This document shows, piece by piece, positions 41,480 to 49,421 of a stretch of 64,000 nucleotides of DNA; within the stretch, counting starts at the first letter, position 1, and every line of letters starts with the position of its first letter. This DNA is from Natrarchaeobius chitinivorans (GTDB taxonomy: Archaea > Halobacteriota > Halobacteria > Halobacteriales > Natrialbaceae). A program made the position numbers and the translations under genes. The DNA lies in contig NZ_REGA01000010.1 of NCBI RefSeq assembly GCF_003841505.1, positions 89,767 through 153,766 on the forward strand, in the 5' to 3' direction. The notes beneath the pieces were generated by a model. That model was not told the DNA's origin. It ran no database searches and worked only from the letters and a program-made list of their open reading frames with translations.

Positions 41480-42570
41480 GTGACGAGCCACTCGTTTCAC
41501 TCGAGAACACCGAAGTTCACTTCGAAGAGGAAAGCGGCCTGTTCGACTTCAGCGAACCGGATGTCGTTCGTGCGGTCGACGGCGTCTCGCTCGACATCGG
41601 CGAACAGGACGTCGTCGCACTGGTCGGTGAATCCGGCTGCGGCAAGACGACACTCGGCAAGACCGCCATCGGGCTTCAGCGTCCGACCGGCGGGAGCGTC
41701 ACGTACCGTGGACAGGACATCTGGGACGCGAAAGATAACAACGGCGACGTCGACATCCCCTACGACGATATCCGTCGGTCGCTGCAGATCATCCACCAGG
41801 ACCCGGGGAGTTCGCTGAACCCTAACCGGCGAGTGTTAGGGACGCTCGAGGCCCCGCTGAAGAAGTGGCAGCCGGATATGAGCTCCGGGGATCGACGCGA
41901 GGAGATCGTCAGGATGCTCGAGGCGGTCGGGATGACGCCGGCGACCGACTACGCCGGCCGATACCCACACCAGCTTTCCGGTGGAGAACAACAGCGCGTC
42001 GCGTTGATTCGGGCGCTGTTGATGGATCCCGATCTCATCCTGGCAGACGAGGCCATCAGCGCACTCGACGTCTCGTTGCGCGTCGACATGATGGATCTGA
42101 TGCTGGAGCTTCAACAGCAGTTCAACACGTCGTTCGTGTTCGTCTCACACGACCTCTCGAACGCACGGTATCTCGCCTCGCATGCGGGCGGACGGATCGG
42201 CGTGATGTACCTCGGCGAACTCATCGAGATCGGACCGCCGGAACAGATCATCAACGATCCACAACACCCCTACACCAAGGTGCTTCGGTGGGCGACGCCG
42301 GACCTTCGGTCGACCGATAAGGCCGAAGAGCCGCCGGTGCGGAAAATCGACATTCCGGACCCGAAAAACCCGCCGTCGGGCTGTCGCTTCCACACGCGGT
42401 GTCCGGAAGCCAGGGAGGCCTGTAAAGCCGATTCACCCGCGTCCTACGACCAGGAATCGGGCCACCGCGTCCGGTGTTTCCGTGCGGACGACGATCACGA
42501 CTACTGGTCGAGTCAGCCGGTAACCGACGACGAACCGTCGGCACACGCCTCTGACGCCACGTCCGATTAA
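41476..42570 (+). CDS. Dpp/Opp-type ABC ATPase (DppF)
   Basis: A 364-residue ATPase with Walker A GESGCGKTT, the signature LSGGEQQRVALIRA, Walker B LILADEAISALD and the C-terminal Cys motif (SGCRFHTRCPEAREACK). Walker B ends DEA instead of the more common DEP, which keeps the catalytic Glu. It overlaps DppD by ATGA. A T-rich tract follows 11 bases after the stop codon. With DppD it powers the importer. Confidence 0.92.
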   Translation: MSDEPLVSLENTEVHFEEESGLFDFSEPDVVRAVDGVSLDIGEQDVVALVGESGCGKTTLGKTAIGLQRPTGGSVTYRGQDIWDAKDNNGDVDIPYDDIRRSLQIIHQDPGSSLNPNRRVLGTLEAPLKKWQPDMSSGDRREEIVRMLEAVGMTPATDYAGRYPHQLSGGEQQRVALIRALLMDPDLILADEAISALDVSLRVDMMDLMLELQQQFNTSFVFVSHDLSNARYLASHAGGRIGVMYLGELIEIGPPEQIINDPQHPYTKVLRWATPDLRSTDKAEEPPVRKIDIPDPKNPPSGCRFHTRCPEAREACKADSPASYDQESGHRVRCFRADDDHDYWSSQPVTDDEPSAHASDATSD

Positions 42571-42580
42571 CTGCGGCACG

Positions 42581-42586
42581 TTTTTT
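42581..42586 (+). terminator. T-tract after the Dpp-type operon
   Basis: Six consecutive T residues begin 11 bases after the DppF stop in G+C-rich DNA, and more T-rich bases follow to 42609. Archaeal RNA polymerase terminates on such tracts without a hairpin. Confidence 0.4.
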
Positions 42587-42653
42587 CGATCGTTCGGCTC
42601 GCGTTTTCTTTCGGCGACACGTCGGGGTGACGCCTGTAACCGATCCAAAGAGT

Positions 42654-42660
42654 AAAATAT
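42654..42660 (+). promoter_or_regulatory. TATA-like promoter of the glycosidase-like/GH9 pair
   Basis: AAAATAT lies 23-29 bases before the ATG at 42683. It indicates a transcription unit separate from the importer. Confidence 0.4.
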
Positions 42661-42682
42661 CCTCTATAGGAATGTTTACTCG

Positions 42683-43684
42683 ATGCTCGAGAAAGGGACG
42701 AGTTACTTTAGTGTCAGAGATCCTAAACACGCGGAAGCAGACCTCGACCGCTTCAAAGACGAAGGGCTGAACGCCGTGCTTCACACGTTCAGCGAGCGGG
42801 ATCGGATGTACTACACGGAGACGATGTCCGAAATCGTCGAGGCGAGTCACGACCGAGACTTTACGGTGTACATGAACCCGTGGTCGATCGGTCGCGTCTT
42901 TGGCGGCGAGGCGCTGTCGGAGTTCATCGGCAAGAACCCGGAAAGCTGTCAGGTACTCTCGACGGGCGAGTCCGTCCCGACGGCCTGTTTCAACGATCCC
43001 GATTTCAGGGAGTACATGCGTGGGTGGGTCGCCGACGCGGCGGACGTCGGTGCCGACGTCCTCTTCTGGGACGAACCCCACTGGTACATTCCGGAGTGGT
43101 TCGACCACGAGGTGCCCGAAGGAACGTGGACCTGCCGGTGTGAAAGCTGTCAGGAGCTGTACGAAGAGGAGTACGACGAACAGATGCCCGCGACCCGAAC
43201 CGAACGGATCGACGAGTTCCGCGAGGCGTCGCTGCTCTCGTTTCTCGACGAGATGATGGAACTCACCGCGGAGAAAGGCCTCGAGAACGCAGTCTGCCTG
43301 CTTCCGAGCGAGGACTCGGATCACGGCCTGCGCGACTGGGAGAAACTCGCGGCCAACGAACACCTGGACGTCCTCGTCACCGACCCGTACTGGGACGTCT
43401 TCGACGAGGAGAGCCCCGAGTTCATCTCGTATTTCACCGACACCGTCGTCTCGCTGGCGGAGGAGTACGATCTGAAGAGTCAGATCTGGATCCAGGGCTT
43501 CCGTCTCGACGACGATCCGGAGACGATCGGGGACGTTCGGAAGGCGACGCGAGCGACGATCGACGGCGGCGTCGACAGCGTCTTCATGTGGGGATACGAC
43601 GCGTGTCGGTCGATCTCCGACATCGCCTGTGAGGACCCCGACGCGGTGTGGGAAGCCTACCTCGAGGAACTGCCGTCGGAGTAA
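42683..43684 (+). CDS. Putative glycoside hydrolase-like TIM-barrel protein with CxCxxC motif
   Basis: A 333-residue soluble protein with a barrel-like alternation (EGLNAVLHTFS; FTVYMNPWSIGRVFGGE; GADVLFWDEPHWYIPEW; QIWIQGFRLDDDP; SVFMWGYDACRS). The acidic FWDEPHW strand end is a plausible active site. A CxCxxC motif (WTCRCESCQELYEEEY) sits in the same relative place as in the protein at 26370. No GH family was assigned. Its stop is one base from the GH9 start, so the two are co-translated and probably act on the same oligosaccharide. Confidence 0.55.
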   Translation: MLEKGTSYFSVRDPKHAEADLDRFKDEGLNAVLHTFSERDRMYYTETMSEIVEASHDRDFTVYMNPWSIGRVFGGEALSEFIGKNPESCQVLSTGESVPTACFNDPDFREYMRGWVADAADVGADVLFWDEPHWYIPEWFDHEVPEGTWTCRCESCQELYEEEYDEQMPATRTERIDEFREASLLSFLDEMMELTAEKGLENAVCLLPSEDSDHGLRDWEKLAANEHLDVLVTDPYWDVFDEESPEFISYFTDTVVSLAEEYDLKSQIWIQGFRLDDDPETIGDVRKATRATIDGGVDSVFMWGYDACRSISDIACEDPDAVWEAYLEELPSE

Positions 43685-43685
43685 T

Positions 43686-45515
43686 ATGAAAATCCTCGTC
43701 AATCAGGCCGGATACGATCCCGACGAACGAAAACGCGCGATACTCCGGGGATCGCCCGGGGAGACGCCCGGCGACGTGCGAGTCGTCGACGTCGAGACGA
43801 ACGCGGTCGTCTTCGAAACCGAGGCCACTCGTCGCGGCCCCGTCGACGACTGGAAAAACTGGGTGTTCTGGACGGCCGAGTTCACGGCTCTCGAGGAGCC
43901 GGGGTCGTACGCCGTGACCGTCGACGTGACCGATACCGGAGCGGGCGGCCAGGACGAGGGCGGACCGACGGACAGGGACGGGGATTCTCGCGCGGGTGGA
44001 GACGGTACTCGCCCGCGATCACACGTCTTCGAGATCCGCGAGGACGTCGTCGGGGAACGGGTCCTCTCTGACGTCGTCTACTACTTCAAGACCCAGCGCG
44101 CCTCCGGCCGGTTCGACCGCGCTGACCGGGCCGTTCCGTTCGTCGGCGACCGAACGGAGACCGTCGACGTCAGCGGCGGCTGGTACGACGCCTCGGGGGA
44201 CATGAGCAAGTACCTGAGCCACCTCAGCTACGCCAACTACGTCAACCCTCAGCAGACGCCGATCGTCGTCTGGGGTCTCCTCGACGCCTACGATCAGCTG
44301 TACGCGGGCGAACGCTCGCTCGGGGCACTGCTCGAGGAGCGTCTGCTCGAAGAGAGCGTCCACGGCGCGGACTTCCTCGTCCGAATGCACGACGAGGAGG
44401 GGTATTTCTATCACACCGTCTTCGACCAGTGGTCGAAAGAAACCGACCGACGGGAGATCTGCGCGTACGAGGGCGAAGACGGGACGAAGACGACGGATTA
44501 CGAGGCCGGCTACCGCCAGGGCGGAGGCGTCTCGATCGCGGCTCTCGCACGCGCGAGTCGAATCGACGAATCGTCGGAAATCGCAGCGGCGGCAGCGTTC
44601 GATCCCGCCACCTATCTGTCGACCGCGGTCGACGCGTTCGACCACTTAGCGGAGCACAACGAGGCCTACCTCGACGACGGCACCGAGAACGTCATCGACG
44701 ACTACTGTGCGTTGCTCGCGGCGACGGAACTGTTCGGTGCGACCGGCGACCGGCGGTTTTACGACGCCGCGACCGACCGCGCTCGATCGCTGCTCGAGCG
44801 CCAGACCGGCGACGACCGATACGCGGGCTGGTGGCGCGCCGACGACGGCCAGCGGCCGTACTTCCACGCCGCCGAAGAGGGGCTGCCGGCGCTCGCGCTC
44901 TGTCGGTTTCTCGAGGTGCTCGGTGAGTCCGATTCGCCAGCCGGCCAGGAAGAACTGCGAGGGGAAATCACGGACGCGCTCGCGACGTACTGGGCGTTCG
45001 AACTCGAGATCACGACCGACGTGGTCAACCCGTTCGACTACGCCCGTGCCTACGTGAAAGCCGTCGACGAACCCGAGCCGCGGGCGTCGTTTTTCTTCCC
45101 GCACGAAAACGAGACGGGCTACTGGTGGCAAGGTGAGAACGCCCGCATCGCCTCGCTCGCGGCGGCCGCCGTCCGGTCGGCGCGCGTTCTCGGCGACGAT
45201 TTCGAGCCCAGCACCGACGAGCTTCATCGCTTCAGCCAGGCGCAACTGGACTGGATCCTCGGGTTGAACCCCTTCGACGTGTCCATGGTCGAGGGGACCG
45301 GGCGGAACCCACCCCACTACCACGAGCGGTTCCGGAACGTCCCCGGCGGCGTCTGCAACGGGATCACCGCCGGCGCGACCGACGAGTCCGACGTCGCGTT
45401 CCTCCCCGACGGGATCGGCGACGATCACGCCCACCGGTGGCGCTGGGCGGAACAGTGGCTCCCCCACGCGGCTTGGTTCGTCGTCGCCGTCGCCTCGCGA
45501 CACTCGAGGGAGTGA
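43686..45515 (+). CDS. GH9-family glycosidase with N-terminal Ig-like domain
   Basis: A 609-residue protein. The CelD_N-type Ig-like domain (1-~120, opening MKILVNQAGYDPDERKRAIL) precedes an (alpha/alpha)6 GH9 barrel. The catalytic-base region reads GGWYDASGDMSKYLSH, with one extra residue inside the classical DAGD. The acid is probably the Glu in WAEQWLPHAAWF near the C-terminus, and NPPHYHERF lies just before it. GH9 includes cellulases and exo-beta-glucosaminidases. No signal peptide was seen, so it would act on imported oligosaccharides, which favours an exo-acting enzyme. The start at 43686 follows the upstream stop by one base. Confidence 0.8.
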   Translation: MKILVNQAGYDPDERKRAILRGSPGETPGDVRVVDVETNAVVFETEATRRGPVDDWKNWVFWTAEFTALEEPGSYAVTVDVTDTGAGGQDEGGPTDRDGDSRAGGDGTRPRSHVFEIREDVVGERVLSDVVYYFKTQRASGRFDRADRAVPFVGDRTETVDVSGGWYDASGDMSKYLSHLSYANYVNPQQTPIVVWGLLDAYDQLYAGERSLGALLEERLLEESVHGADFLVRMHDEEGYFYHTVFDQWSKETDRREICAYEGEDGTKTTDYEAGYRQGGGVSIAALARASRIDESSEIAAAAAFDPATYLSTAVDAFDHLAEHNEAYLDDGTENVIDDYCALLAATELFGATGDRRFYDAATDRARSLLERQTGDDRYAGWWRADDGQRPYFHAAEEGLPALALCRFLEVLGESDSPAGQEELRGEITDALATYWAFELEITTDVVNPFDYARAYVKAVDEPEPRASFFFPHENETGYWWQGENARIASLAAAAVRSARVLGDDFEPSTDELHRFSQAQLDWILGLNPFDVSMVEGTGRNPPHYHERFRNVPGGVCNGITAGATDESDVAFLPDGIGDDHAHRWRWAEQWLPHAAWFVVAVASRHSRE

Positions 45516-45630
45516 TCGCGAAGACCGGGAACGCAGTCGGATTTTCGAGCGTACTACCTCGATACCCGACGTAGGGTGAGAGCGCGAAGGTGTGTCCGTT
45601 CGATCCCTCGATACCGATTCGTCCGAAACG

Positions 45631-45663
45631 TTTTAGACTATAGTTCGCGTACTATGTACTATG
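45631..45663 (+). promoter_or_regulatory. Promoter and short repeats of the HTH-PIN module
   Basis: TTTTAGA (45631-45637) serves as a TATA-like box 24-30 bases before the ATG. It is followed by ACTATAG (45638) and the direct repeat TACTATGTACTATG (45650-45663) reaching into the start codon. Repeats in this place suit autorepression by the first gene product. Confidence 0.4.
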
Positions 45664-46290
45664 TCGAACGCGCCTCGCCCGACTCGGCCACCGGACGCGG
45701 GACGAACAGCCCGCCAGTTTTTCGTCGTTCAAGAGTTGCTGGGAACGCCGGAGCTGGCGCGGTTTTACACGGACCTGCTGGTCAACTCGCCGACGACGGT
45801 AACCGCCGCACGGGATCGGCAGGGGTTCTCGAAGAGCACCGCTTACAAGTACGCCAACACGCTGTCCGAGCTGGGCGTCGCAGCGGAACTGGACGAGTTC
45901 GAGAACGGGTCGGCGCTCTGGCGAGCCGACCCGGTAAGCGGTAACTGGACGGACGAAACCACGATCGAGCTCGGTCCCGCGTTTTTCGCCGTCTACGGAG
46001 CGACCAGCGGCGACGACGACCTCGAACTCTTCGTCGACCGCCACGGTAAGGCGGCGCTCGCCCCCGCAGTCACCGCGACGATCGAGTACCTCGAGGGCGA
46101 AACGACGCGTCGCGGGGTCGCGGACGACCTCGGAGTGCCCGCCGTGGAGGCAATCGCCGTTACGCAGGCCATCGAGCGAGTTCTCGTCGTGGTGAAAGAC
46201 CACGATCCGACGCTCGAGGACGTCACGTTCGACGTGAACATCCACGAACGGGCGCTCGAGGAGGCACCGTACCGCCACGCCGATGGGTGA
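45661..46290 (+). CDS. HTH-domain regulator, putative antitoxin-like partner of a PIN protein
   Basis: A 209-residue haloarchaeal regulator. A winged HTH-like segment is at about residues 25-80 (LLVNSPTTVTAARDRQGFSK, then STAYKYANTLSELGVAAEL). The C-terminal half (~100-209) forms an alpha/beta domain with a second helix-turn region (EGETTRRGVADDLGVPAVEAI). Its last eight bases overlap the PIN gene. The arrangement of DNA-binding protein first and PIN protein second, overlapping, is that of VapBC-like modules, but the protein is much larger than a classical VapB antitoxin. Autoregulation is likely given the repeats at its start. Confidence 0.65.
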   Translation: MSNAPRPTRPPDAGRTARQFFVVQELLGTPELARFYTDLLVNSPTTVTAARDRQGFSKSTAYKYANTLSELGVAAELDEFENGSALWRADPVSGNWTDETTIELGPAFFAVYGATSGDDDLELFVDRHGKAALAPAVTATIEYLEGETTRRGVADDLGVPAVEAIAVTQAIERVLVVVKDHDPTLEDVTFDVNIHERALEEAPYRHADG

Positions 46291-46831
46291 AGCGAATCCA
46301 TCCCCGATTCCCGGCGCGCTCGTCCTCGATACGAGTTTCCTCCGGACGATCGGCGGAACGGAAAGCGATGCGTATCAAACGTTCGTACGGTACGTAAAGA
46401 ACGAAGGGGTGAAACTGTACCTGAGCGGCGGTGTCGTCGACGAACTGACCGAACAGCGCGGATATCTCTCGATTGATTGGGTCGACCGGGCGGACACGAC
46501 GGAGTGGGTCACCGTCGTGGGCGACGTGCAGGCGGGAGTCCGCGTCCACGACGGACCGCGGGCCGGGGAAGTCATGGATCGGGTCCACGAACGACTTGCG
46601 AAGTTCGAGCGGACCGATCCGGACACGCTACGAAAGACGGACTCGGAACTCCCGGCCGTTGGCGTAATGCTCCTCGGCTCGACGGAACACGACGCCGTCG
46701 GAATCGTGATGGACGATCGGAACGCAGAACGGGCGATTTCCGGCGTGATCAGAAACACGTACTACGAGGGACGGATCCGCGTCATCGACGTCTGGACGGC
46801 GATCGAACACATGGAAAAACGAACGGCGTAA
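46283..46831 (+). CDS. PIN-domain protein (possible ribonuclease toxin)
   Basis: A 182-residue PIN-fold protein. Acidic residues typical of the PIN active site are Asp16 (LVLDTSFL), Glu54 (VVDELTE), Asp120 (RKTDSELPAVGVML) and Asp144/Asp145 (IVMDDRNAERA). PIN proteins cleave RNA with Mg2+ or Mn2+, and many are toxins. The eight-base overlap with the HTH gene implies coupled translation. A small loop insertion (GVRVHDGPRAGEVMDRVHER) separates the second and third acidic residues. Toxicity is inferred from fold and context. Confidence 0.7.
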   Translation: MGEANPSPIPGALVLDTSFLRTIGGTESDAYQTFVRYVKNEGVKLYLSGGVVDELTEQRGYLSIDWVDRADTTEWVTVVGDVQAGVRVHDGPRAGEVMDRVHERLAKFERTDPDTLRKTDSELPAVGVMLLGSTEHDAVGIVMDDRNAERAISGVIRNTYYEGRIRVIDVWTAIEHMEKRTA

Positions 46832-46866
46832 CTGCCCACGGGGTACGCAGATTCGAGCGGTATCTC

Positions 46867-46947
46867 GTACGGATTACTGTAACTGTTTACCGGCGCACCC
46901 GCCGCCCGGGTCGCGGTGCGCCGGCGATGACGTACAGTAAACCGTAT
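46867..46947. repeat. Palindromic repeat, GATACGG family, copy 5
   Basis: The arms GTACGGATTACTGTAAC and GACGTACAGTAAACCGTAT, with the inner stem CCGGCGCACC/GGTGCGCCGG (perfect, 10 bases), make this the best-preserved hairpin of the family. It lies 35 bases after the PIN stop codon and 53 bases before the next start codon. Confidence 0.8.
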
Positions 46948-47000
46948 CACAGGTCCCGTGCGGGAGAACCTTCTTTTACTCTCGTGAGAACGAACACGGT

Positions 47001-48032
47001 ATGACCTGGCGATTCGCGGGTGCGAACTTCGATCAGATGCACATGAATACCAACCTCGAGTGGGTGCGCGATCATCCGGACGCCGAACTCGTGGGCGTCT
47101 GCGACGAGGACCCCGAAACCTCGACCGGCTCGCTGTCCGACGCCGTTTCCGACCTCGAAATTCCCGACGGAGACGTCTACGACGATCTCGATGCGTGTCT
47201 CGAGGAGAGCGAGCCGGACGTCGTGCTCGGCTGTCCGCGAAACGCCGAACACGCGGTGTTCGTCGAGCGCGTCGCGGCCTACGACGTCCACCTCGCGATC
47301 GAGAAGCCGCTTGCGGCCACGCTCGCCGGTGCCGATCGCATGCTCGAGGCCTGGCGCGACGAGAATCTGTTCGCGATCAACTGGCCGGTGCTGTGGGACC
47401 CGGTCAAACACGAGGTCCGCCGGCTCGTCGAGGCGGGGACGATCGGCGACGTCCTCGAGATCCAGTACTACGGCGGGAACGCCGGCGCACCGCCGGACGG
47501 AAGCTGGTTCTACGACCCCGAAGCGGGCGGTGGCTCCCTGCTCGATTACCTGGGGTACGGCGCGACGTTCTCGACGTGGTTTCGCGGCGGCGAACTGCCG
47601 AGCGACGTCACCGCAGAAACGTACGTCCCCGAGGAGATGACGGTCGACGTCCAGTCGTCGACCGTCTGTCGATACGAGTCGGGGCTGTCGACGCTACAGA
47701 CCTCCTGGCGGCTGCTCACGAATCCCTGGGAGATCCAGCCCCAGCCGCCGAAAGGGTACGAAATCGTCGGCACTGCGGGCGCGATCAGCACCCGCGATCG
47801 CGAGGTCCCGATCCGGGTCACCACCGAAGACGAGCCGGAGGGGTACGCAGTCGAGCCGGACCCGCTCCCCGACCGGTTCGAAAACCTCGTCCACTACGTG
47901 ATCGACCGCCTCGAGACCGGCGAGGAGCCGGAGGGGCCGGCCGATCCGACCTTCTGTCGGGAGGCCCACAGAATCGTCGAGAGCGCGCGTCGAAGCGCCG
48001 ATCGAGGCGAGACGGTCGAACTCGTCGAGTAA
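47001..48032 (+). CDS. Gfo/Idh/MocA-family oxidoreductase (1)
   Basis: A 343-residue NAD(P)-dependent oxidoreductase-like protein. The catalytic EKP block is IEKPLAAT. The Rossmann start reads FAGANFDQMHMN instead of G-x-G-x-x-G/A, so cofactor binding may differ. The C-terminal domain contains the family's GGSLLDYLGYG block (GGGSLLD for the usual GGG-x-L-x-D-x-G/H). It begins a group of three such genes, of which this and the third are on the plus strand. The substrate is unknown, probably a sugar or inositol. Confidence 0.85.
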   Translation: MTWRFAGANFDQMHMNTNLEWVRDHPDAELVGVCDEDPETSTGSLSDAVSDLEIPDGDVYDDLDACLEESEPDVVLGCPRNAEHAVFVERVAAYDVHLAIEKPLAATLAGADRMLEAWRDENLFAINWPVLWDPVKHEVRRLVEAGTIGDVLEIQYYGGNAGAPPDGSWFYDPEAGGGSLLDYLGYGATFSTWFRGGELPSDVTAETYVPEEMTVDVQSSTVCRYESGLSTLQTSWRLLTNPWEIQPQPPKGYEIVGTAGAISTRDREVPIRVTTEDEPEGYAVEPDPLPDRFENLVHYVIDRLETGEEPEGPADPTFCREAHRIVESARRSADRGETVELVE

Positions 48033-48042
48033 CTGGTCGGGA

Positions 48043-49305
48043 TCACTCCCGCGCCGGCGGCGGCGTGTACGTGGCGAGATCCGTCTCCCGAAGGTCGACG
48101 TCCTGCCCGGTCTCGGCCGCTTTGTACGCCGCCATGCAGAGACGAAGAATGCGCCGGCCGTCCTCGAGATCCAGCGTTCCGTTCTCGCCGCGACGGAAGG
48201 AGTCGACGGCGTCGCGGTTCTCGGCGACGAATCCGCCCGTCACGGCTCCCGCGGCGTCGACCGGCATCCGACCGCTGGTCGCGGTCTGTTTTTCGGCCCA
48301 CCCTTCGCCGGCCCCGACCGCATCGGAGAAAAAGACGCTCGAGGAAGCCTCGTCGGCGACGACCTGACCGGAGTACTCCGGGCCGAGCAGTTCGATCGTG
48401 CGTCGAACGCCCGCGCCGACGTAACACCACGACCCCGACGCCTCCGAGATCACGGGGTCGCCGTGTTCGTCCTCGTAGCGAACCGTCGCACGGGCGTAGT
48501 CGTCTGCCGGATCGGACTCGTAGTCGACATCGTGTTCCTCACGGAGCTGGCTCGCGTAGCGCTCTCGACTCCACTTCAGTGTCTCGGTGTCGGCGGACAC
48601 CGAAACGGGCTCGAGGCCGGCAGCCGTCGGTTCGGAGCCGCCAGAGGGAGACCCGGGATCGTCGTCAGTCGGCTCCGGATCGGAGAGGAGTACGTGGTTG
48701 CCCGCGAGCGCGTGACAGAGCATGTCGGTCAACGCGCCACCACCCTGTCGGGTGCCGTGCCAGAACCACGCCGAGTGGGGGCCACCGTGTTCGGCCTGCG
48801 ACCGTGCGATATACGGCCGTCCGGCCTCGCGACCGCGCTCCCAGAGCAACTCTCGCATTTTCCGGATGGCGGGTTCGTGGGGCCAGTTCTCGAGGTAGGC
48901 GTGGGGGATCCCGGCCCCGTCGATTCGGTCGACGATGTGTGCGGCCTCGCGGAGGTTTCGCGCGACCGGTTTCTCCATCGCGATTCCCTGGAGGTCGGCT
49001 CCGTCTTCGACCGCGTCGATCGCGGCGTCGACGGCGTCGGCCCGCGTGAAGTTCGGACTCGTCACCCACACTCCGTCGACGTCCGGATTCTCGACGAGTG
49101 CTGCGATTTCGCCCTCGCCGTAGACGGCCGGATCGCCGAGGTCGTTCTCGCGACACTCCGTTGCGACCTCCGCAGCCGTCTCTCGCGTGCGGTTCTGGAT
49201 TCCGGCGACGTGGACGCCGGGGAGGTACCCGACGCTCGGTACGTGGCGCTCTCGAGTGATGAATCCACAGCTGACGAACCCGATACCGAAGCTTTCCTCG
49301 CTCAT
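48043..49305 (-). CDS. Gfo/Idh/MocA-family oxidoreductase (2)
   Basis: A 420-residue family member. The N-terminal Rossmann reads GIGFVSCGFITRERH and the catalytic block MEKPVAR. The C-terminal domain has GGALTDMLCHALAGN (GG-x-L-x-D-x-x-x-H). A disordered insertion (DPEPTDDDPGSPSGGSEP) interrupts the sheet domain. The gene is convergent with oxidoreductase 1 and divergent from oxidoreductase 3, so the three are separately transcribed. The substrate is unknown. Confidence 0.87.
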   Translation of the reverse strand: MSEESFGIGFVSCGFITRERHVPSVGYLPGVHVAGIQNRTRETAAEVATECRENDLGDPAVYGEGEIAALVENPDVDGVWVTSPNFTRADAVDAAIDAVEDGADLQGIAMEKPVARNLREAAHIVDRIDGAGIPHAYLENWPHEPAIRKMRELLWERGREAGRPYIARSQAEHGGPHSAWFWHGTRQGGGALTDMLCHALAGNHVLLSDPEPTDDDPGSPSGGSEPTAAGLEPVSVSADTETLKWSRERYASQLREEHDVDYESDPADDYARATVRYEDEHGDPVISEASGSWCYVGAGVRRTIELLGPEYSGQVVADEASSSVFFSDAVGAGEGWAEKQTATSGRMPVDAAGAVTGGFVAENRDAVDSFRRGENGTLDLEDGRRILRLCMAAYKAAETGQDVDLRETDLATYTPPPARE

Positions 49306-49421
49306 ACGCGGCGAATCGATGGCCGAAAGTATAGGCGCTTTGATCGTGTGATGCGGGGTAACGACCGAAACACTCGAGTACGGATACGAGAATGGGTAGG
49401 TGCTGACGAGAGTACTGTGAT

